Shown piece by piece: positions 54,084-64,000 of a stretch of 64,000 nt of DNA. Every line of letters starts with the position of its first letter. The stretch's first letter is position 1. The DNA is taken from contig JAKIUQ010000001.1 of assembly GCA_021647465.1 (NCBI GenBank), positions 62,001 through 126,000 of the forward strand, written 5' to 3'. The translations under genes were made by a program, and so were the position numbers. This stretch comes from Emcibacter sp. (GTDB lineage Bacteria > Pseudomonadota > Alphaproteobacteria > Sphingomonadales > Emcibacteraceae). Under the pieces are notes generated by a model. The model was not told the DNA's origin, searched no databases, and saw only the letters and a program-made list of their open reading frames with translations.

Positions 54084-55577
54084 TTACATGCCGGGAATGG
54101 CAAGAGGCTTTCCGTTAATGAGCCTGACGCCATCCTTTAATTCAAGATCAAGGGTATATTCTTCGCCATCTTGCCTAAGGTAGCCTTGATTGATAAAAGT
54201 CTGCAGGGCAGTTGTTGTCTGGACATTGATCATTTGATCAATTTGTTCCGGCGGCATGTTGGCCATATCCACACCGCCTGCGGTTAATTGTTGTTTTAAA
54301 CCGATTGTGGCTATGGCCTTGGCCAGTGCCGTATCAAAAGTGATATGAGATGTAATGGTAAGTCTTTTATTTAAAGCAACAGGGTCAGATAATTGCGAGA
54401 TATTTTCAAGTTCGGTGCCATCGAAGGACAGCTTGCCTTTACTTTTATAAAATCCGTCATTCATTAAAAAATCAAGCTTATTGATAATAAGTTCCGGGGA
54501 AGATTTAAGGATTTTCTCCCCGGTGCGGGCCGCAATATTTTGTATGTTGGCCGCTGTTTGTTCGGCAGTGGGTGTTTCGCCATCCAGATTTTGATAGGAA
54601 TCTTGTATAGACTTTGCATAATCTGTTATGGCCTCAAGATTTATATGGTTGATGTTCATATCAACTATAATATTTTTCAATCCAATGGCCTGACTGGTAA
54701 AGTCTGAAACCTTGGCGGAGAGATACATGGTCAGTGCCGTTTCATTTTCTTTGTCCAGATTATATTCGCTGGTAATATTATTAAGTAAAAATGAAATATT
54801 CTTCACGGGTTCCGAGAAATTAATATGGCCGAGTTTGGTGCTGCCTTTTCCGAGCCAAAGAAGCTCATTTACCTTATATCCATCAGCATGACCGCTTATT
54901 TCCTCCAGAGACAGGCCGGCATCAGATGTTTGAAAGGATAGTCCGGATAAATTAAAGCTGGCGGTATATTCATCAATGGCAGAATTTATATTCCCTTGGA
55001 AATTCATGCCTTTAAAATTTATGCTGACGTGCTTGCTTGCCTCATCTTCTGCTATTTTAGAAGCGTTATCAGCTTTGAAGGCAGGGACGCTTGCCTTAAA
55101 ATTTATATTGCCAAGATAGGAAACAGAGGCAAATATATCCAATAGGCTGATGAGGTTGTTATTTTCTTTTATGGCGTAATATTCTGGATGATCAATATCC
55201 TGCAGAGTGCCCGACAGGGACATAAGGGCAAAATTCACGCCATTCTGAAAGGTGACGGGGCCGTGAGCAATGGCAATATCAAAAATAAAGCCCTTCTTTA
55301 AAAAGTCATAAACATCCTTGTCTAACTCTTCCTGTTCATCAATAGAGGCTCCAAGAATATTCAGAGTATGCTCATCAAAGCCGTAAGAAACCACGGCGCG
55401 AGAGGAAAACCATCCTTGATCATATGTCTGTATTTTAAGGGAATATCCTGGAATCTGCGATATTTCTTCGGCGAGTTCGGCGACGTTTTTCTTTGCCATA
55501 TTGCCGATAAAATAAGGCATAATGGCAAAAATTAATATGACACCAACAACAAGGCCTAATATTTTTTTGTTTTTCAC
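54084..55577 (-). CDS. DUF945 (YdgA-like) family protein
   Basis: A 497-residue envelope protein. A single N-terminal membrane helix (about residues 6-24, LGLVVGVILIFAIMPYFIGN) anchors a large periplasmic domain. The family opening SRAVVSYGFD after YDQGWFSSR is characteristic of DUF945. The rest is beta-rich, without a known catalytic motif. Function unknown. Monocistronic, divergent from gor. Confidence 0.85.
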   Translation of the reverse strand: MKNKKILGLVVGVILIFAIMPYFIGNMAKKNVAELAEEISQIPGYSLKIQTYDQGWFSSRAVVSYGFDEHTLNILGASIDEQEELDKDVYDFLKKGFIFDIAIAHGPVTFQNGVNFALMSLSGTLQDIDHPEYYAIKENNNLISLLDIFASVSYLGNINFKASVPAFKADNASKIAEDEASKHVSINFKGMNFQGNINSAIDEYTASFNLSGLSFQTSDAGLSLEEISGHADGYKVNELLWLGKGSTKLGHINFSEPVKNISFLLNNITSEYNLDKENETALTMYLSAKVSDFTSQAIGLKNIIVDMNINHINLEAITDYAKSIQDSYQNLDGETPTAEQTAANIQNIAARTGEKILKSSPELIINKLDFLMNDGFYKSKGKLSFDGTELENISQLSDPVALNKRLTITSHITFDTALAKAIATIGLKQQLTAGGVDMANMPPEQIDQMINVQTTTALQTFINQGYLRQDGEEYTLDLELKDGVRLINGKPLAIPGM

Positions 55578-55705
55578 AGGATCTCCCCCAATGGTTTTTG
55601 TCAGAAAGGTAAACTATAACCTATTCTTATGATCAGTCACTTGATATTTTGTAATATTGGCCTATCTTAATGGCCTGCAATTAATATTATTTAGGAAATA
55701 TAGAT

Positions 55706-57055
55706 ATGTATGACTATGATTTTTTTGTCATCGGGGCGGGCTCTGGCGGCGTTCGGTCAAGCCGAATGGCGGCCACTTATGGCGCGAAGGTTGGATTATG
55801 CGAAGACTACCGCGTTGGCGGCACATGCGTCATTCGGGGCTGCGTTCCCAAAAAATTATTTGTCTATGCTTCTGAATATTCCGCACATTTTAAGGATGCG
55901 GCGGGTTTCGGCTGGTCAGAAGCTGACCATGAATTTGACTGGCCTGCATTGATTGCGGCCAAGGATAAAGAAATTGATCGCCTGAATGCGCTTTATATCC
56001 GAAATTTGGAAAATCATAATGTGGAGATCATTCAGGCGCGCGGCAAGCTTTTGGATGCCCATACTGTTGAACTAACCTCGGCAGAGGGCGTACGAACCAT
56101 TACCGCCGGAAAAATACTGATTGCCACGGGCGGCTGGCCGCAAATGCCGGATATTCCGGGTATTGAACATGCCATCACGTCAAACGAAGCCTTCCATCTG
56201 CCGGCATTACCCAAAAAACTCGCCGTTGTTGGCGGCGGCTATATCGCTGTTGAATTCGCCGGTATCTTTAATGGTATGGGCGTGGAAACCCATCTTTTAT
56301 ATCGGGGTGAGCAGATATTGCGCGGCTTTGACCGGGAAATTGCCGATAAATTAAACGAAGAAATGAGCAAAAAGGATATCGATGTTCGTGTGCAGACCAA
56401 TGTGACCGAAATAATCAAGTCTGATGACGGATTATTGCTCACATTGACGGATGGCTCAACACTTGTCGTGGATTGCGTTATGTTTGCGACAGGTCGGGTG
56501 CCTAATTCCAAAAATATGGGTTTGGAGGATTTAGGCGTTGAAATGGCACCAAACGGGGCCATAATCATTGATGAAAATTACAAAACATCCGTGGATAATA
56601 TTTTTGCCGTAGGGGATGTAATCGGAAAGATCCAATTAACGCCTGTGGCCATTAAAGAGGGGGCTGCGCTGGCCGCCGCGCAGTTTAATGATACGCCGAC
56701 CCTGGTAGATTATGAAAATATCGCTACGGCCGTTTTCTCGCAACCCTCAATCGGCACGGTTGGTATGAGCGAGGAAGAAGCCATTGAAAAATTCGGGCAG
56801 GATATTCAGCTTTTCAGATCTGAATATAAATCCATGAAATTTACCCTGAGCGGCCGACCTGAACGATCCCTGATGAAAATGATCGTTCAAAAGTCGACTG
56901 ATAAGGTGATAGGCGTGCATATCATCGGCCCTGATTCCGCTGAAATCATTCAGGGCATTGCCATTGCCCTGAAATGCGGGGCCACAAAAGCGCAGTTTGA
57001 TTCTACGGTGGCCGTGCATCCTTCATCGGCAGAAGAATTTGTCTTAATGAAATAA
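55706..57055 (+). CDS. gor: Glutathione-disulfide reductase
   Basis: A 449-residue NADPH flavoenzyme. VIGAGSGGVRSSRMAATYGA binds FAD; the active disulfide lies in GGTCVIRGCVPKKLFVYA, with the KK and YASEY of glutathione reductase; VVGGGYIAVEFAGIFNGMG binds NADPH; HPSSAEEF ends with the catalytic His. It keeps glutathione reduced. Upstream neighbour DUF945 is divergent. Confidence 0.93.
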   Translation: MYDYDFFVIGAGSGGVRSSRMAATYGAKVGLCEDYRVGGTCVIRGCVPKKLFVYASEYSAHFKDAAGFGWSEADHEFDWPALIAAKDKEIDRLNALYIRNLENHNVEIIQARGKLLDAHTVELTSAEGVRTITAGKILIATGGWPQMPDIPGIEHAITSNEAFHLPALPKKLAVVGGGYIAVEFAGIFNGMGVETHLLYRGEQILRGFDREIADKLNEEMSKKDIDVRVQTNVTEIIKSDDGLLLTLTDGSTLVVDCVMFATGRVPNSKNMGLEDLGVEMAPNGAIIIDENYKTSVDNIFAVGDVIGKIQLTPVAIKEGAALAAAQFNDTPTLVDYENIATAVFSQPSIGTVGMSEEEAIEKFGQDIQLFRSEYKSMKFTLSGRPERSLMKMIVQKSTDKVIGVHIIGPDSAEIIQGIAIALKCGATKAQFDSTVAVHPSSAEEFVLMK

Positions 57056-57176
57056 TATTTTATGAGAAGTATATTTTTTAGAAGAAAAACCCCTTTATGA
57101 GTTGTTTTTTCTGGCCTTCCATGGCGAACATCTTTATAGGGAGCCATGATAAAAAATTAATGTGATGGATGGAATT

Positions 57177-58559
57177 ATGAGTAAGAACTGGACGCCTGAT
57201 AGCTGGAGATCAAAACCCATTAGGCAGGTTCCTGTTTATGCTGATCAGGCAGAGCTGGAAAAAGTTGAGGCAGAATTGGGCAGATGTCCGCCATTGGTAT
57301 TCGCGGGCGAGGCAAGGCGCCTGACGGCCCAATTGGGCGACGTGGCAGAGGGCAAGGCTTTCTTGCTGCAGGGCGGCGACTGCGCCGAAAGTTTTGGCGA
57401 ATTCCATGCGGATAATATTCGGGATACTTTTCGGGTCCTGCTTCAAATGTCTGTGGCCTTAACCTATGCGGCGGCTTGCCCCGTGGTGAAAGTCGGCCGC
57501 ATTGCCGGACAGTTCGCCAAGCCCCGCAGCAGTGACTTTGAAACCATTGATGGTGTGAAATTACCCAGTTATCGCGGCGATATCATCAATGATATAGACT
57601 TTACCCCTGAATCTCGCATTCCAGACCCTAAACGTATGCTTCGGGCCTACAGCCAGTCGGCGTCAACGTTGAATCTATTGCGGGCCTTTGCGCAGGGCGG
57701 TTATGCCAACTTGCATAAAGTACATCAATGGAATCTCGATTTTGTCAAAAACAACCCGGCTTCCGAGCAATATACGGGTTTGGCGGATCGTATTGATGAG
57801 GCTTTGGGTTTTATGCGGGCCTGCGGCGTTGATGCGGATACCCGCGAATTAAGCGGAACTGATTTCTATACGTCACATGAGGCATTGCTGCTATGGTATG
57901 AAGAGGCGCTGACCCGCGTTGACAGCATCACGGGCCGCTGGTACGACACATCAGGACATATGCTCTGGGTTGGTGACAGGACGCGGCTTTTGGATGAAGC
58001 CCATATTGAATTTTTATCCGGGATCGGCAACCCTCTTGGGTTAAAGGTTGGGCCAACCACGGATATGGACGACTTGATTCGCATTATTGATAAAGTAAAT
58101 CCCCAAAATGAGTCCGGAAGGGTCACGCTGATCTGCCGCATGGGGGCAGACCTGCTGGAGGATAAACTGCCGCCTATTATCCGAAGAATAGAAGAAGAAG
58201 GGTGTCAGGTTGTCTGGTCATCTGACCCGATGCACGGCAATACCATAACGTCTTCATCTGGTTTTAAAACCAGACCATTCGAGCAGGTTCTCGCAGAAAT
58301 TCGCCGATTCTTTCGGGTTCATCGCGCAGAGGGAACCTATGCTGGCGGGGTACATTTTGAAATGACAGGACAGAATGTCACGGAATGCACGGGCGGCGCT
58401 GAGGACATCACGGATGAGACACTTGGGGATCGTTACCGGACCTTCTGTGATCCACGATTAAATGCCGGCCAGTCTCTTGAGCTTGCTTTTTTGATTGCAG
58501 AGAGTTTAAAAGAGGAACGTCAGGCCCTTGCAAAATTACGTGAGCCAGAGCAGTTATAA
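57177..58559 (+). CDS. aroG: Class II 3-deoxy-7-phosphoheptulonate (DAHP) synthase
   Basis: A 460-residue type II enzyme catalysing the first step of the shikimate pathway (PEP plus erythrose 4-phosphate). [19 protein letters not shown] is the normal N-terminus; GGATGG before the ATG 57177 fixes the start. [26 protein letters not shown], and [11 protein letters not shown] hold substrate and metal contacts. Probably feedback-regulated only by length-dependent extra elements, which this short form lacks. Confidence 0.94.
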   Translation: MSKNWTPDSWRSKPIRQVPVYADQAELEKVEAELGRCPPLVFAGEARRLTAQLGDVAEGKAFLLQGGDCAESFGEFHADNIRDTFRVLLQMSVALTYAAACPVVKVGRIAGQFAKPRSSDFETIDGVKLPSYRGDIINDIDFTPESRIPDPKRMLRAYSQSASTLNLLRAFAQGGYANLHKVHQWNLDFVKNNPASEQYTGLADRIDEALGFMRACGVDADTRELSGTDFYTSHEALLLWYEEALTRVDSITGRWYDTSGHMLWVGDRTRLLDEAHIEFLSGIGNPLGLKVGPTTDMDDLIRIIDKVNPQNESGRVTLICRMGADLLEDKLPPIIRRIEEEGCQVVWSSDPMHGNTITSSSGFKTRPFEQVLAEIRRFFRVHRAEGTYAGGVHFEMTGQNVTECTGGAEDITDETLGDRYRTFCDPRLNAGQSLELAFLIAESLKEERQALAKLREPEQL

Positions 58560-58566
58560 AAATTAC

Positions 58567-58602
58567 GCTGCCCTGATTTTATTTGCTGCCCTGATCTTTT
58601 AT
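58567..58602. repeat. 18-bp tandem duplication downstream of aroG
   Basis: Units 58567-58584 and 58585-58602 match at 15 of 18 positions (GCTGCCCTGAT...). It fills most of the gap between aroG and nadE, starting eight bases after the stop. Confidence 0.8.
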
Positions 58603-58626
58603 GTGTTTTAAAGAGACTTGGGACCT

Positions 58627-60291
58627 ATGAATCAGTTAAATATTTCTCTGGCAAGTTTGAATCCAACTGTTGGTGACCTGCCGGGCAATTATGATAAAAT
58701 AATCCTTGCCCGAAAGGCTGCTGCAGCCGAAGGCGGGGATCTGATTGTTTATAGTGAGCTATGCCTGATTGGCTATCCCCCGGAAGATATCGTGCTGAAG
58801 GGGGCTTTCCAAAAGGCGGCTATGGATAAGCTTCTTGATCTGGCGACGCTTACAACAGACGGCGGCCCGGCCATGCTGATTGGCTCTTGCTGGCGGGAGG
58901 GCGACCTCTTGTATAATTCGGCTGTTCTTCTGGATAATGGCAAAATTTCCGCCATAAGACATAAGGTTGATCTGCCCAATTATGGGGTCTTTGATGAAAA
59001 ACGGGTTTTCGCCAGTGGCCCGGAACCAAAAGTTATGGTTTTTCGCGGTGTAAAACTGGGCGTGATGATCTGCGAGGATATGTGGTCGCCGGAAATCTCG
59101 CAAATACTGGCCGCGGGCGGGGCCGAAATGCTGATTGTCCTGAATGGCTCCCCGTTCGAGCAGGGCAAATATTTTGAACGTCAAAGCCTGGGTTTAACGC
59201 GGGCAAAAGAAAGTTCCCTACCGCTGATTTACGTCAATCAGGTGGGGGGACAGGATGAATTGGCCTTTGATGGTGGGGCCTTTGTCTTAAATAAGGCGGG
59301 GGAACTGGTGGCCCGCGCGAAAAGTTGGCAGGAAGGGGCCTTCCTGACAAGGTGGCAACAGGATGCTGGGCAGTGGATTTGCGTCACAGATGACATTAAT
59401 GATATTGCAGAAGGCTATGACGCCATTTATCAGGCGATGATCATCGGGCTTCGGGATTATGTTCATAAAAATCATTTTCCGGGCGTCGTGCTGGGCATGT
59501 CGGGCGGCATTGACAGTGCGCTCAGCGCGGTCGTTGCGGTCGATGCTTTGGGGGCGGAAAATGTTCACCTTGTCATGATGCCGTCAAAATATACCAGCGA
59601 GGAAAGCCTGATTGATGCGGCTCTATGCGCCGAATGGCTTGGCGCGCGGATCGATAATATTCCAATAGAACCCGCAGTGCAGGCCTATGATATGATGCTC
59701 GCAGGGCAATTTGCCGGCACAGAGCCGGACACCACAGAAGAAAATCTACAGTCACGCATTCGCGGTGTTACGCTCATGGCGATCAGCAACAAGTTTGGTT
59801 ATATGCTGTTGACCACAGGAAATAAATCTGAAATGTCGGTGGGCTATGCCACGCTTTACGGCGATATGTGCGGCGGTTATTCGGTATTGAAAGACCTGTA
59901 TAAGACGGATGTCTTTGCCATTAGTGACTGGCGTAACAAGCATCATCCCATAGGCGCAATAGGGCCAAGAGGTCAGGTTATGCCTGAAAATATCATCACA
60001 AAGCCGCCCACGGCGGAGCTTAAGCCCAATCAAAAGGATGAGGATAGTCTGCCGCCTTATGATATTCTGGATGATATTCTGGAATGTCTGGTCGAAAAAG
60101 AAATGCCGGTCGATGATATTGTGGCAAAAGGACATGCAATAGAAACTGTTGCCCGCATTGAACATCTGTTATACATCGCGGAGTATAAAAGACGCCAAGC
60201 CCCGCCCGGCGTTAAATTAACCCGCCGAAATTTTGGTCGGGACCGCCGTTATCCGATCACCAATGGTTTTCGTAACGCCAGAATTAAATAG
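58627..60291 (+). CDS. nadE: Glutamine-dependent NAD synthetase
   Basis: A 554-residue two-domain enzyme. The N-terminal amidase (nitrilase fold, Glu/Lys/Cys triad with Cys in GVMICEDMW) makes ammonia from glutamine; the C-terminal synthetase has the P-loop GMSGGIDSALSAVV (about 290-303) and YGDMCGGYSVLKDLYK. It amidates NaAD to NAD. Start ATG 58627 (MNQLNISLAS) is preferred over TTG 58618. Followed by gltX 22 bases on. Confidence 0.95.
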   Translation: MNQLNISLASLNPTVGDLPGNYDKIILARKAAAAEGGDLIVYSELCLIGYPPEDIVLKGAFQKAAMDKLLDLATLTTDGGPAMLIGSCWREGDLLYNSAVLLDNGKISAIRHKVDLPNYGVFDEKRVFASGPEPKVMVFRGVKLGVMICEDMWSPEISQILAAGGAEMLIVLNGSPFEQGKYFERQSLGLTRAKESSLPLIYVNQVGGQDELAFDGGAFVLNKAGELVARAKSWQEGAFLTRWQQDAGQWICVTDDINDIAEGYDAIYQAMIIGLRDYVHKNHFPGVVLGMSGGIDSALSAVVAVDALGAENVHLVMMPSKYTSEESLIDAALCAEWLGARIDNIPIEPAVQAYDMMLAGQFAGTEPDTTEENLQSRIRGVTLMAISNKFGYMLLTTGNKSEMSVGYATLYGDMCGGYSVLKDLYKTDVFAISDWRNKHHPIGAIGPRGQVMPENIITKPPTAELKPNQKDEDSLPPYDILDDILECLVEKEMPVDDIVAKGHAIETVARIEHLLYIAEYKRRQAPPGVKLTRRNFGRDRRYPITNGFRNARIK

Positions 60292-60313
60292 TATAGAAAT
60301 GAGATTATATTAG

Positions 60314-61651
60314 ATGACTAAACCCGTAAAAGTACGTTTTGCCCCAAGCCCAACAGGATTATTGCATGTGGGGAATGTCCGTACAGCCCTTGTGAATTGG
60401 CTCTATTGCCGCAAACATAACGGGACATTTATCCTGCGCCTTGATGATACGGATGCGGTGCGCTCTACGGATGAATATGCAGAGGCTATTGAGCGCGACC
60501 TTGCGTGGCTGGGATTGAATTGGGATGAAAAATTTAGGCAGTCGGATCGTTTTGATCGTTATAATGAAGCCGTTGAGATACTAAAAGCGGATGGTCGGCT
60601 ATATCCTTGTTATGAAACAGGGCAGGAGCTTGATCTGAAACGTAAAGTTCAGCTGGGACAAGGCAAGCCGCCGGTATATGACAGGGCAGGGCTGAATTTA
60701 AGCGACGGTGACATTGCCGCATTGGAATCCGAAGGCCGTAAAGCCCATTGGCGTTTTAAACTTGATCTTCCGGCGCGGGTGGAATGGGATGATCTGGTGA
60801 AGGGGCCGTTAAGTTTTGATATGGCCGCCTTAAGCGATCCTATTTTGATCCGTGAAGATGGAAGTTTTCTCTATAGCTTGCCCTCCGTCGTCGATGATAT
60901 TGATTTTGGCATTACCCACATCATGCGCGGCGAAGACCATGCGACCAATAGCGCGGTGCAGGCACAATTATTTGAGGCTTTGGGCGGGCATGTTCCCTTT
61001 TTTGCTCATTTCTCCCTCTTGACCGGGGCCGGCGGCGAGGGGCTATCGAAACGGCTTGGCACGGCTAGTATCCAGTCATACCGCGAAGAATTGGGTCTGG
61101 AGGCCATGAGTATAAATAGTCTTCTTTCACGCCTTGGTTCTTCTGAGGCTATTGAGCCGATGCTGTCTCTGGACCCCTTGGTCGCGGGGTTTGATTTTTC
61201 CAAATACAGCCGTTCAACGGCAAAATTTGACCCAAAAGACCTTGAAATATTAAATGCTAAAATCCTCCATAATACGGATTACGCGGCCGTTTCAGGTCGC
61301 CTTGATAATGTGGATGAGGCCCTGTGGAATATCTGCCGCAATAATATAAATAAACTTAGTGATATTAATGAATTAAATCTGATTGTTAAGGGGCCACTTC
61401 AGCCAGTGATCACCGATCAGGGCTTTGCAGATAAAGCCGCAGATTTATTGCCTGCCGCGCCGTGGGATGACAGCACATGGAAAGCTTGGACAACGGCGGT
61501 TAAAGATGCCACGGGGGCCAAGGGCAAGGCACTTTTCATGCCGCTGCGCCAAGCGGTAACAGGCATGGATCATGGGCCGGAGATGGGGGCGTTATTACCC
61601 TTGATTGACCCAAAAATCGTCAAGGCACGCTTGCAGGGTAACGCCGCATGA
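60314..61651 (+). CDS. gltX: Glutamyl-tRNA synthetase
   Basis: A 445-residue class I synthetase. The HIGH-like motif is LLHVGNVRTAL (about 16-26) and the KMSKS-like motif GLSKRLG (about 240-246). Alphaproteobacteria often have two GltX proteins; the short form with LSKR resembles the second, which may charge tRNA-Gln for transamidation. That split is inference. It overlaps cysS by four bases (ATGA). Confidence 0.93.
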   Translation: MTKPVKVRFAPSPTGLLHVGNVRTALVNWLYCRKHNGTFILRLDDTDAVRSTDEYAEAIERDLAWLGLNWDEKFRQSDRFDRYNEAVEILKADGRLYPCYETGQELDLKRKVQLGQGKPPVYDRAGLNLSDGDIAALESEGRKAHWRFKLDLPARVEWDDLVKGPLSFDMAALSDPILIREDGSFLYSLPSVVDDIDFGITHIMRGEDHATNSAVQAQLFEALGGHVPFFAHFSLLTGAGGEGLSKRLGTASIQSYREELGLEAMSINSLLSRLGSSEAIEPMLSLDPLVAGFDFSKYSRSTAKFDPKDLEILNAKILHNTDYAAVSGRLDNVDEALWNICRNNINKLSDINELNLIVKGPLQPVITDQGFADKAADLLPAAPWDDSTWKAWTTAVKDATGAKGKALFMPLRQAVTGMDHGPEMGALLPLIDPKIVKARLQGNAA

Positions 61652-63003
61652 GGCGCGGTTTAAAAATATATAATACCCTCAGCAAGCAGAAGGAAGATTT
61701 TAAGCCGATCAAGGCCGATCATGTGACGCTCTATGTTTGCGGGCCAACGGTTTATGATTTTGCGCATGTGGGCAATGCCCGTCCGGTGGTGGTTTTTGAT
61801 CTTCTGGTGCGTTTGCTGCGCCATGATTATAAACAGGTCACCTATGCGCGCAATATCACGGATATTGATGATAAAATTATCGAGGCTGCCCAAAAGAGCG
61901 GTCAGTCTATTTCTGAGATTACTGAAAAATATACCCGTATATATGAAGAAGATATGGTCGCTCTGAATGCAAAAATGCCAGATATCCGGCCAAAAGCAAC
62001 GGAATATATTGATCAAATGATCGCGATGACATCGGACTTGATTGATAAAGGCCATGCCTATGAAAAGGACGGCCATGTTCTGTTTTCTGTGCCGAGTATG
62101 GCAGATTACGGCGCACTTTCTGGCCGAAAACTAGAAGATATGATTGCTGGTGCGCGGGTCGATGTCGCGTCTTATAAGAAAGATGCCGCAGATTTTATCC
62201 TCTGGAAACCTTCGGCGCAGACCCAACCGGGCTGGGACAGCCCATGGGGGCGCGGCCGTCCCGGATGGCATCTGGAATGTAGTTGTATGATCGAGGATAA
62301 CTTTGGCAAAACCATTGATATTCATGGCGGCGGCCTGGATTTAATTTTTCCCCACCATGAAAATGAAATTGCCCAAAGCCGCTGCGCCCATGATGGCGCG
62401 CCCTTGGCAAACTATTGGATGCATAATGGTTACCTTACGGTTGAGGGCGAAAAAATGTCAAAATCCCTCGGCAATTTCGTTACCGTCCATGAATTATTAG
62501 AGGAATTCCCCGGCAAGGGCGAAGCGATCCGCATGTGCCTGCTCAGCGCCCATTATCGCCAACCCGTAGATTTCAGTCGGGAAGGCATAAAACAAGCCCA
62601 AAAACAGCTGGATCGTTGGTACAGATTGACCAAAGACGTTAAGGCAGAAGGGATTAAGATGTCGGAATCTATTCTGGAGGCCCTGCGCGATGACCTGAAT
62701 ACGCCGAGGGCCATTGCCGAACTGAACAGCCTTGCCAAGAAAGCCGTGAATGATGATACGGCAAAGAAACAACTAAAAGCAGCGGCTAATCTATTTGGGC
62801 TTCTGGAGCAGGATGACTGGTTTACGGCAGCAGGCGATGATAACGCCATTTCTGAAGAAATGATCGAAAAATTAATATATGAGCGTGCGCAGGCCAAGAA
62901 GAACAAAAAATTCGCCCGGGCCGATGAAATTCGTAACATGCTGGAAAAACAAGGTATTTTTCTTCTTGATGGCCCAGATGGCACCATGTGGGAGCGGAAG
63001 TAA
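61648..63003 (+). CDS. cysS: Cysteinyl-tRNA synthetase
   Basis: A 451-residue class I synthetase. YVCGPTVYDFAHVGNAR carries a zinc-ligand Cys and the HIGH-type motif, GWHLECSCM the further Cys, HHENEIAQS zinc-site residues, and EKMSKSLGNF the KMSKS loop. Coupled to gltX by overlap. No terminator is visible before the convergent cinA gene (13-base gap). Confidence 0.96.
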   Translation: MRRGLKIYNTLSKQKEDFKPIKADHVTLYVCGPTVYDFAHVGNARPVVVFDLLVRLLRHDYKQVTYARNITDIDDKIIEAAQKSGQSISEITEKYTRIYEEDMVALNAKMPDIRPKATEYIDQMIAMTSDLIDKGHAYEKDGHVLFSVPSMADYGALSGRKLEDMIAGARVDVASYKKDAADFILWKPSAQTQPGWDSPWGRGRPGWHLECSCMIEDNFGKTIDIHGGGLDLIFPHHENEIAQSRCAHDGAPLANYWMHNGYLTVEGEKMSKSLGNFVTVHELLEEFPGKGEAIRMCLLSAHYRQPVDFSREGIKQAQKQLDRWYRLTKDVKAEGIKMSESILEALRDDLNTPRAIAELNSLAKKAVNDDTAKKQLKAAANLFGLLEQDDWFTAAGDDNAISEEMIEKLIYERAQAKKNKKFARADEIRNMLEKQGIFLLDGPDGTMWERK

Positions 63004-63016
63004 TGTCAGGGAAAAG

Positions 63017-63508
63017 TCAGGTCATTACCTTTTGAAATAACGTTAAAGCCGCCACCACGGTTGCCTCTCTGACCTTGTCCCGTCCTATATTCCCAAATAG
63101 ATGCTTTTCATGCAGGGTAATGCCATGCCGGCTTGCGCAGGCCATATGAACGAGGCCGACGGGCTTTTCGGTGCTGCCGCCGCCGGGGCCGGCGATGCCG
63201 GTGACGGAAACGGCGGCATTGGCCGATGATTTTTCCAGCGCGCCTTTTGCCATGGCGATGGCGGTTTCTTGTGTGACCGCCCCGCCGATGCGCAGGGTTT
63301 CGGCACTGACCCCCAACATATCCATCTTGGCCCGGTTGGTATAGGTGATGAAGCCTCTGTCAACCACGTCCGATGATCCGGCGATCCCGGTCAGGGCGGC
63401 CATGATCAATCCGCCGGTACAGGATTCTGCGGTGGCCAGATGAAAGCCTTTGTCCCGCGCCAGTTGTAACGTCGCGGCGGCAAGCTTGATAATATCATCA
63501 GAGAACAT
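63017..63508 (-). CDS. pncC: CinA C-terminal family nicotinamide-nucleotide amidase
   Basis: A 163-residue single-domain form (from ATG 63508). LATAESCTGGLIMAALTGI and SVTGIAGPGGGSTEKPVG are the CinA/PncC signatures. It deamidates NMN to NaMN, linking to the NAD synthetase encoded nearby. TTG 63523 would add five residues. It overlaps pgpA by 11 bases. Confidence 0.92.
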   Translation of the reverse strand: MFSDDIIKLAAATLQLARDKGFHLATAESCTGGLIMAALTGIAGSSDVVDRGFITYTNRAKMDMLGVSAETLRIGGAVTQETAIAMAKGALEKSSANAAVSVTGIAGPGGGSTEKPVGLVHMACASRHGITLHEKHLFGNIGRDKVREATVVAALTLFQKVMT

Positions 63509-63998
63509 AAATATAAAATCCAATCACGATTGCGGCGCCCATAAATCCGGCGATCACATCATCCATCATCACGCCATACGCGTCATGGCGGTCATCAAAA
63601 ATCTTGATGGGCCAGGGTTTATAGATGTCAAATACGCGAAAGGCGATAAAGGCCAGAAACATTGGGCCAATGGATAGGGGGATGGTTGCCGTCATGGCGG
63701 CAATGGGCAGGCAGGCAATCCACTGGCCGGCCACCTCATCAATGACGATTTCGCCGGGGTCAGTTTTTCCGGTTTCATCCATATAAACTTTCGAAGCCCA
63801 AAGTCCGGCCATAAATACAAGGATGATGGCCACAGACAAGCCCATGGGGCCAAAGCGTTCAATGATGATCCAGGCAAAGGGCAGGGCGGCCAGTGATCCC
63901 ATGGTGCCGGGCGCTTTGGGGGCAAGGCCGGAATAAAACCATGTGGCCAGCAATAAGGCCGGATGAATTGCGGATTTTGACCATTTATCGACGAACAT
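63498..63998 (-). CDS. pgpA: Phosphatidylglycerophosphatase A
   Basis: A 166-residue inner-membrane phosphatase of phosphatidylglycerol synthesis. LAPKAPGTMGSLAALPFAW and EIVIDEVAGQWIACLP are the PgpA signature with acidic active-site residues, and FRVFDIYKPWPI is also conserved. Four membrane segments. The ATG at 63998 is only two bases from the window edge, so the upstream region is unseen and a longer start cannot be excluded. Overlap with pncC by 11 bases. Confidence 0.93.
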   Translation of the reverse strand: MFVDKWSKSAIHPALLLATWFYSGLAPKAPGTMGSLAALPFAWIIIERFGPMGLSVAIILVFMAGLWASKVYMDETGKTDPGEIVIDEVAGQWIACLPIAAMTATIPLSIGPMFLAFIAFRVFDIYKPWPIKIFDDRHDAYGVMMDDVIAGFMGAAIVIGFYIYVL

Positions 63999-64000
63999 AT

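Overview
This window is a contiguous piece of an alphaproteobacterial chromosome. The placement rests on lineage-typical genes and orders: RcdA (DUF1465), the CcrM GANTC methyltransferase next to rnhB, the DUF1285/CoA-diphosphatase/CCA-transferase trio, petABC divergent from trmL-hemF, prs-rplY-pth-ychF, lgt/NDUFAF7-like/pgeF divergent from ubiK-ybjN-proC, and MarR divergent from ilvE. Base composition looks moderate (mid-40s % GC by eye), low for many alphaproteobacteria. This would suit a marine, Kordiimonadales/Emcibacterales/Sneathiella-like lineage, but that is inference. I see no rRNA, tRNA, CRISPR, transposase, integrase or phage gene.

Layout. 1-12 kb: 5' end of a quinone oxidoreductase gene, DUF1192, a small heat-shock protein with a ROSE-like leader, rcdA, rpmE, an ABC exporter, a MotA/ExbB-MotB-like pair, an OmpA-like gene without an ordinary start codon, suhB, efp, a ghrA-like dehydrogenase, a VOC protein, ccrM and rnhB. 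12-16 kb: an anti-Shine-Dalgarno (CCUCC) small-RNA candidate, cysI with DUF934, and a phosphate-type porin behind a Pho-box-like repeat. 16-29 kb: housekeeping blocks for tRNA CCA addition, haem synthesis, the cytochrome bc1 complex, translation factors and PRPP synthesis. 29.5 kb: a secreted spondin-domain protein with a PEP-CTERM-like tail. 30.5-40.6 kb: lgt cluster, ubiK-ybjN-proC, marR/ilvE, argG, and a XdhC plus molybdopterin-binding/nucleotidyltransferase pair.

40.6-51.9 kb is an amino-acid catabolic island. Two Lrp/AsnC regulators flank or divide it. It carries leucine dehydrogenase, a complete tryptophan-to-anthranilate route (tryptophan dioxygenase, formamidase, kynureninase) with an XRE-cupin regulator, and a full branched-chain 2-oxoacid dehydrogenase operon (E1 alpha, E1 beta, E2, E3). 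52-64 kb returns to housekeeping: an RhlE-type helicase, DUF945, glutathione reductase, class II DAHP synthase, NAD synthetase, gltX-cysS, pncC-type cinA and pgpA.

No large undescribed system is evident. The most interesting signals are small and regulatory: five GANTC sites around the ccrM promoter, the CCUCC sRNA candidate, the ROSE-like thermometer candidate, an apparent AUU start codon, paired operators in the kynurenine and ilvE intergenic regions, and at least six short tandem duplications whose periods are all multiples of three, two of which copy the 3' end of a gene across its stop codon.
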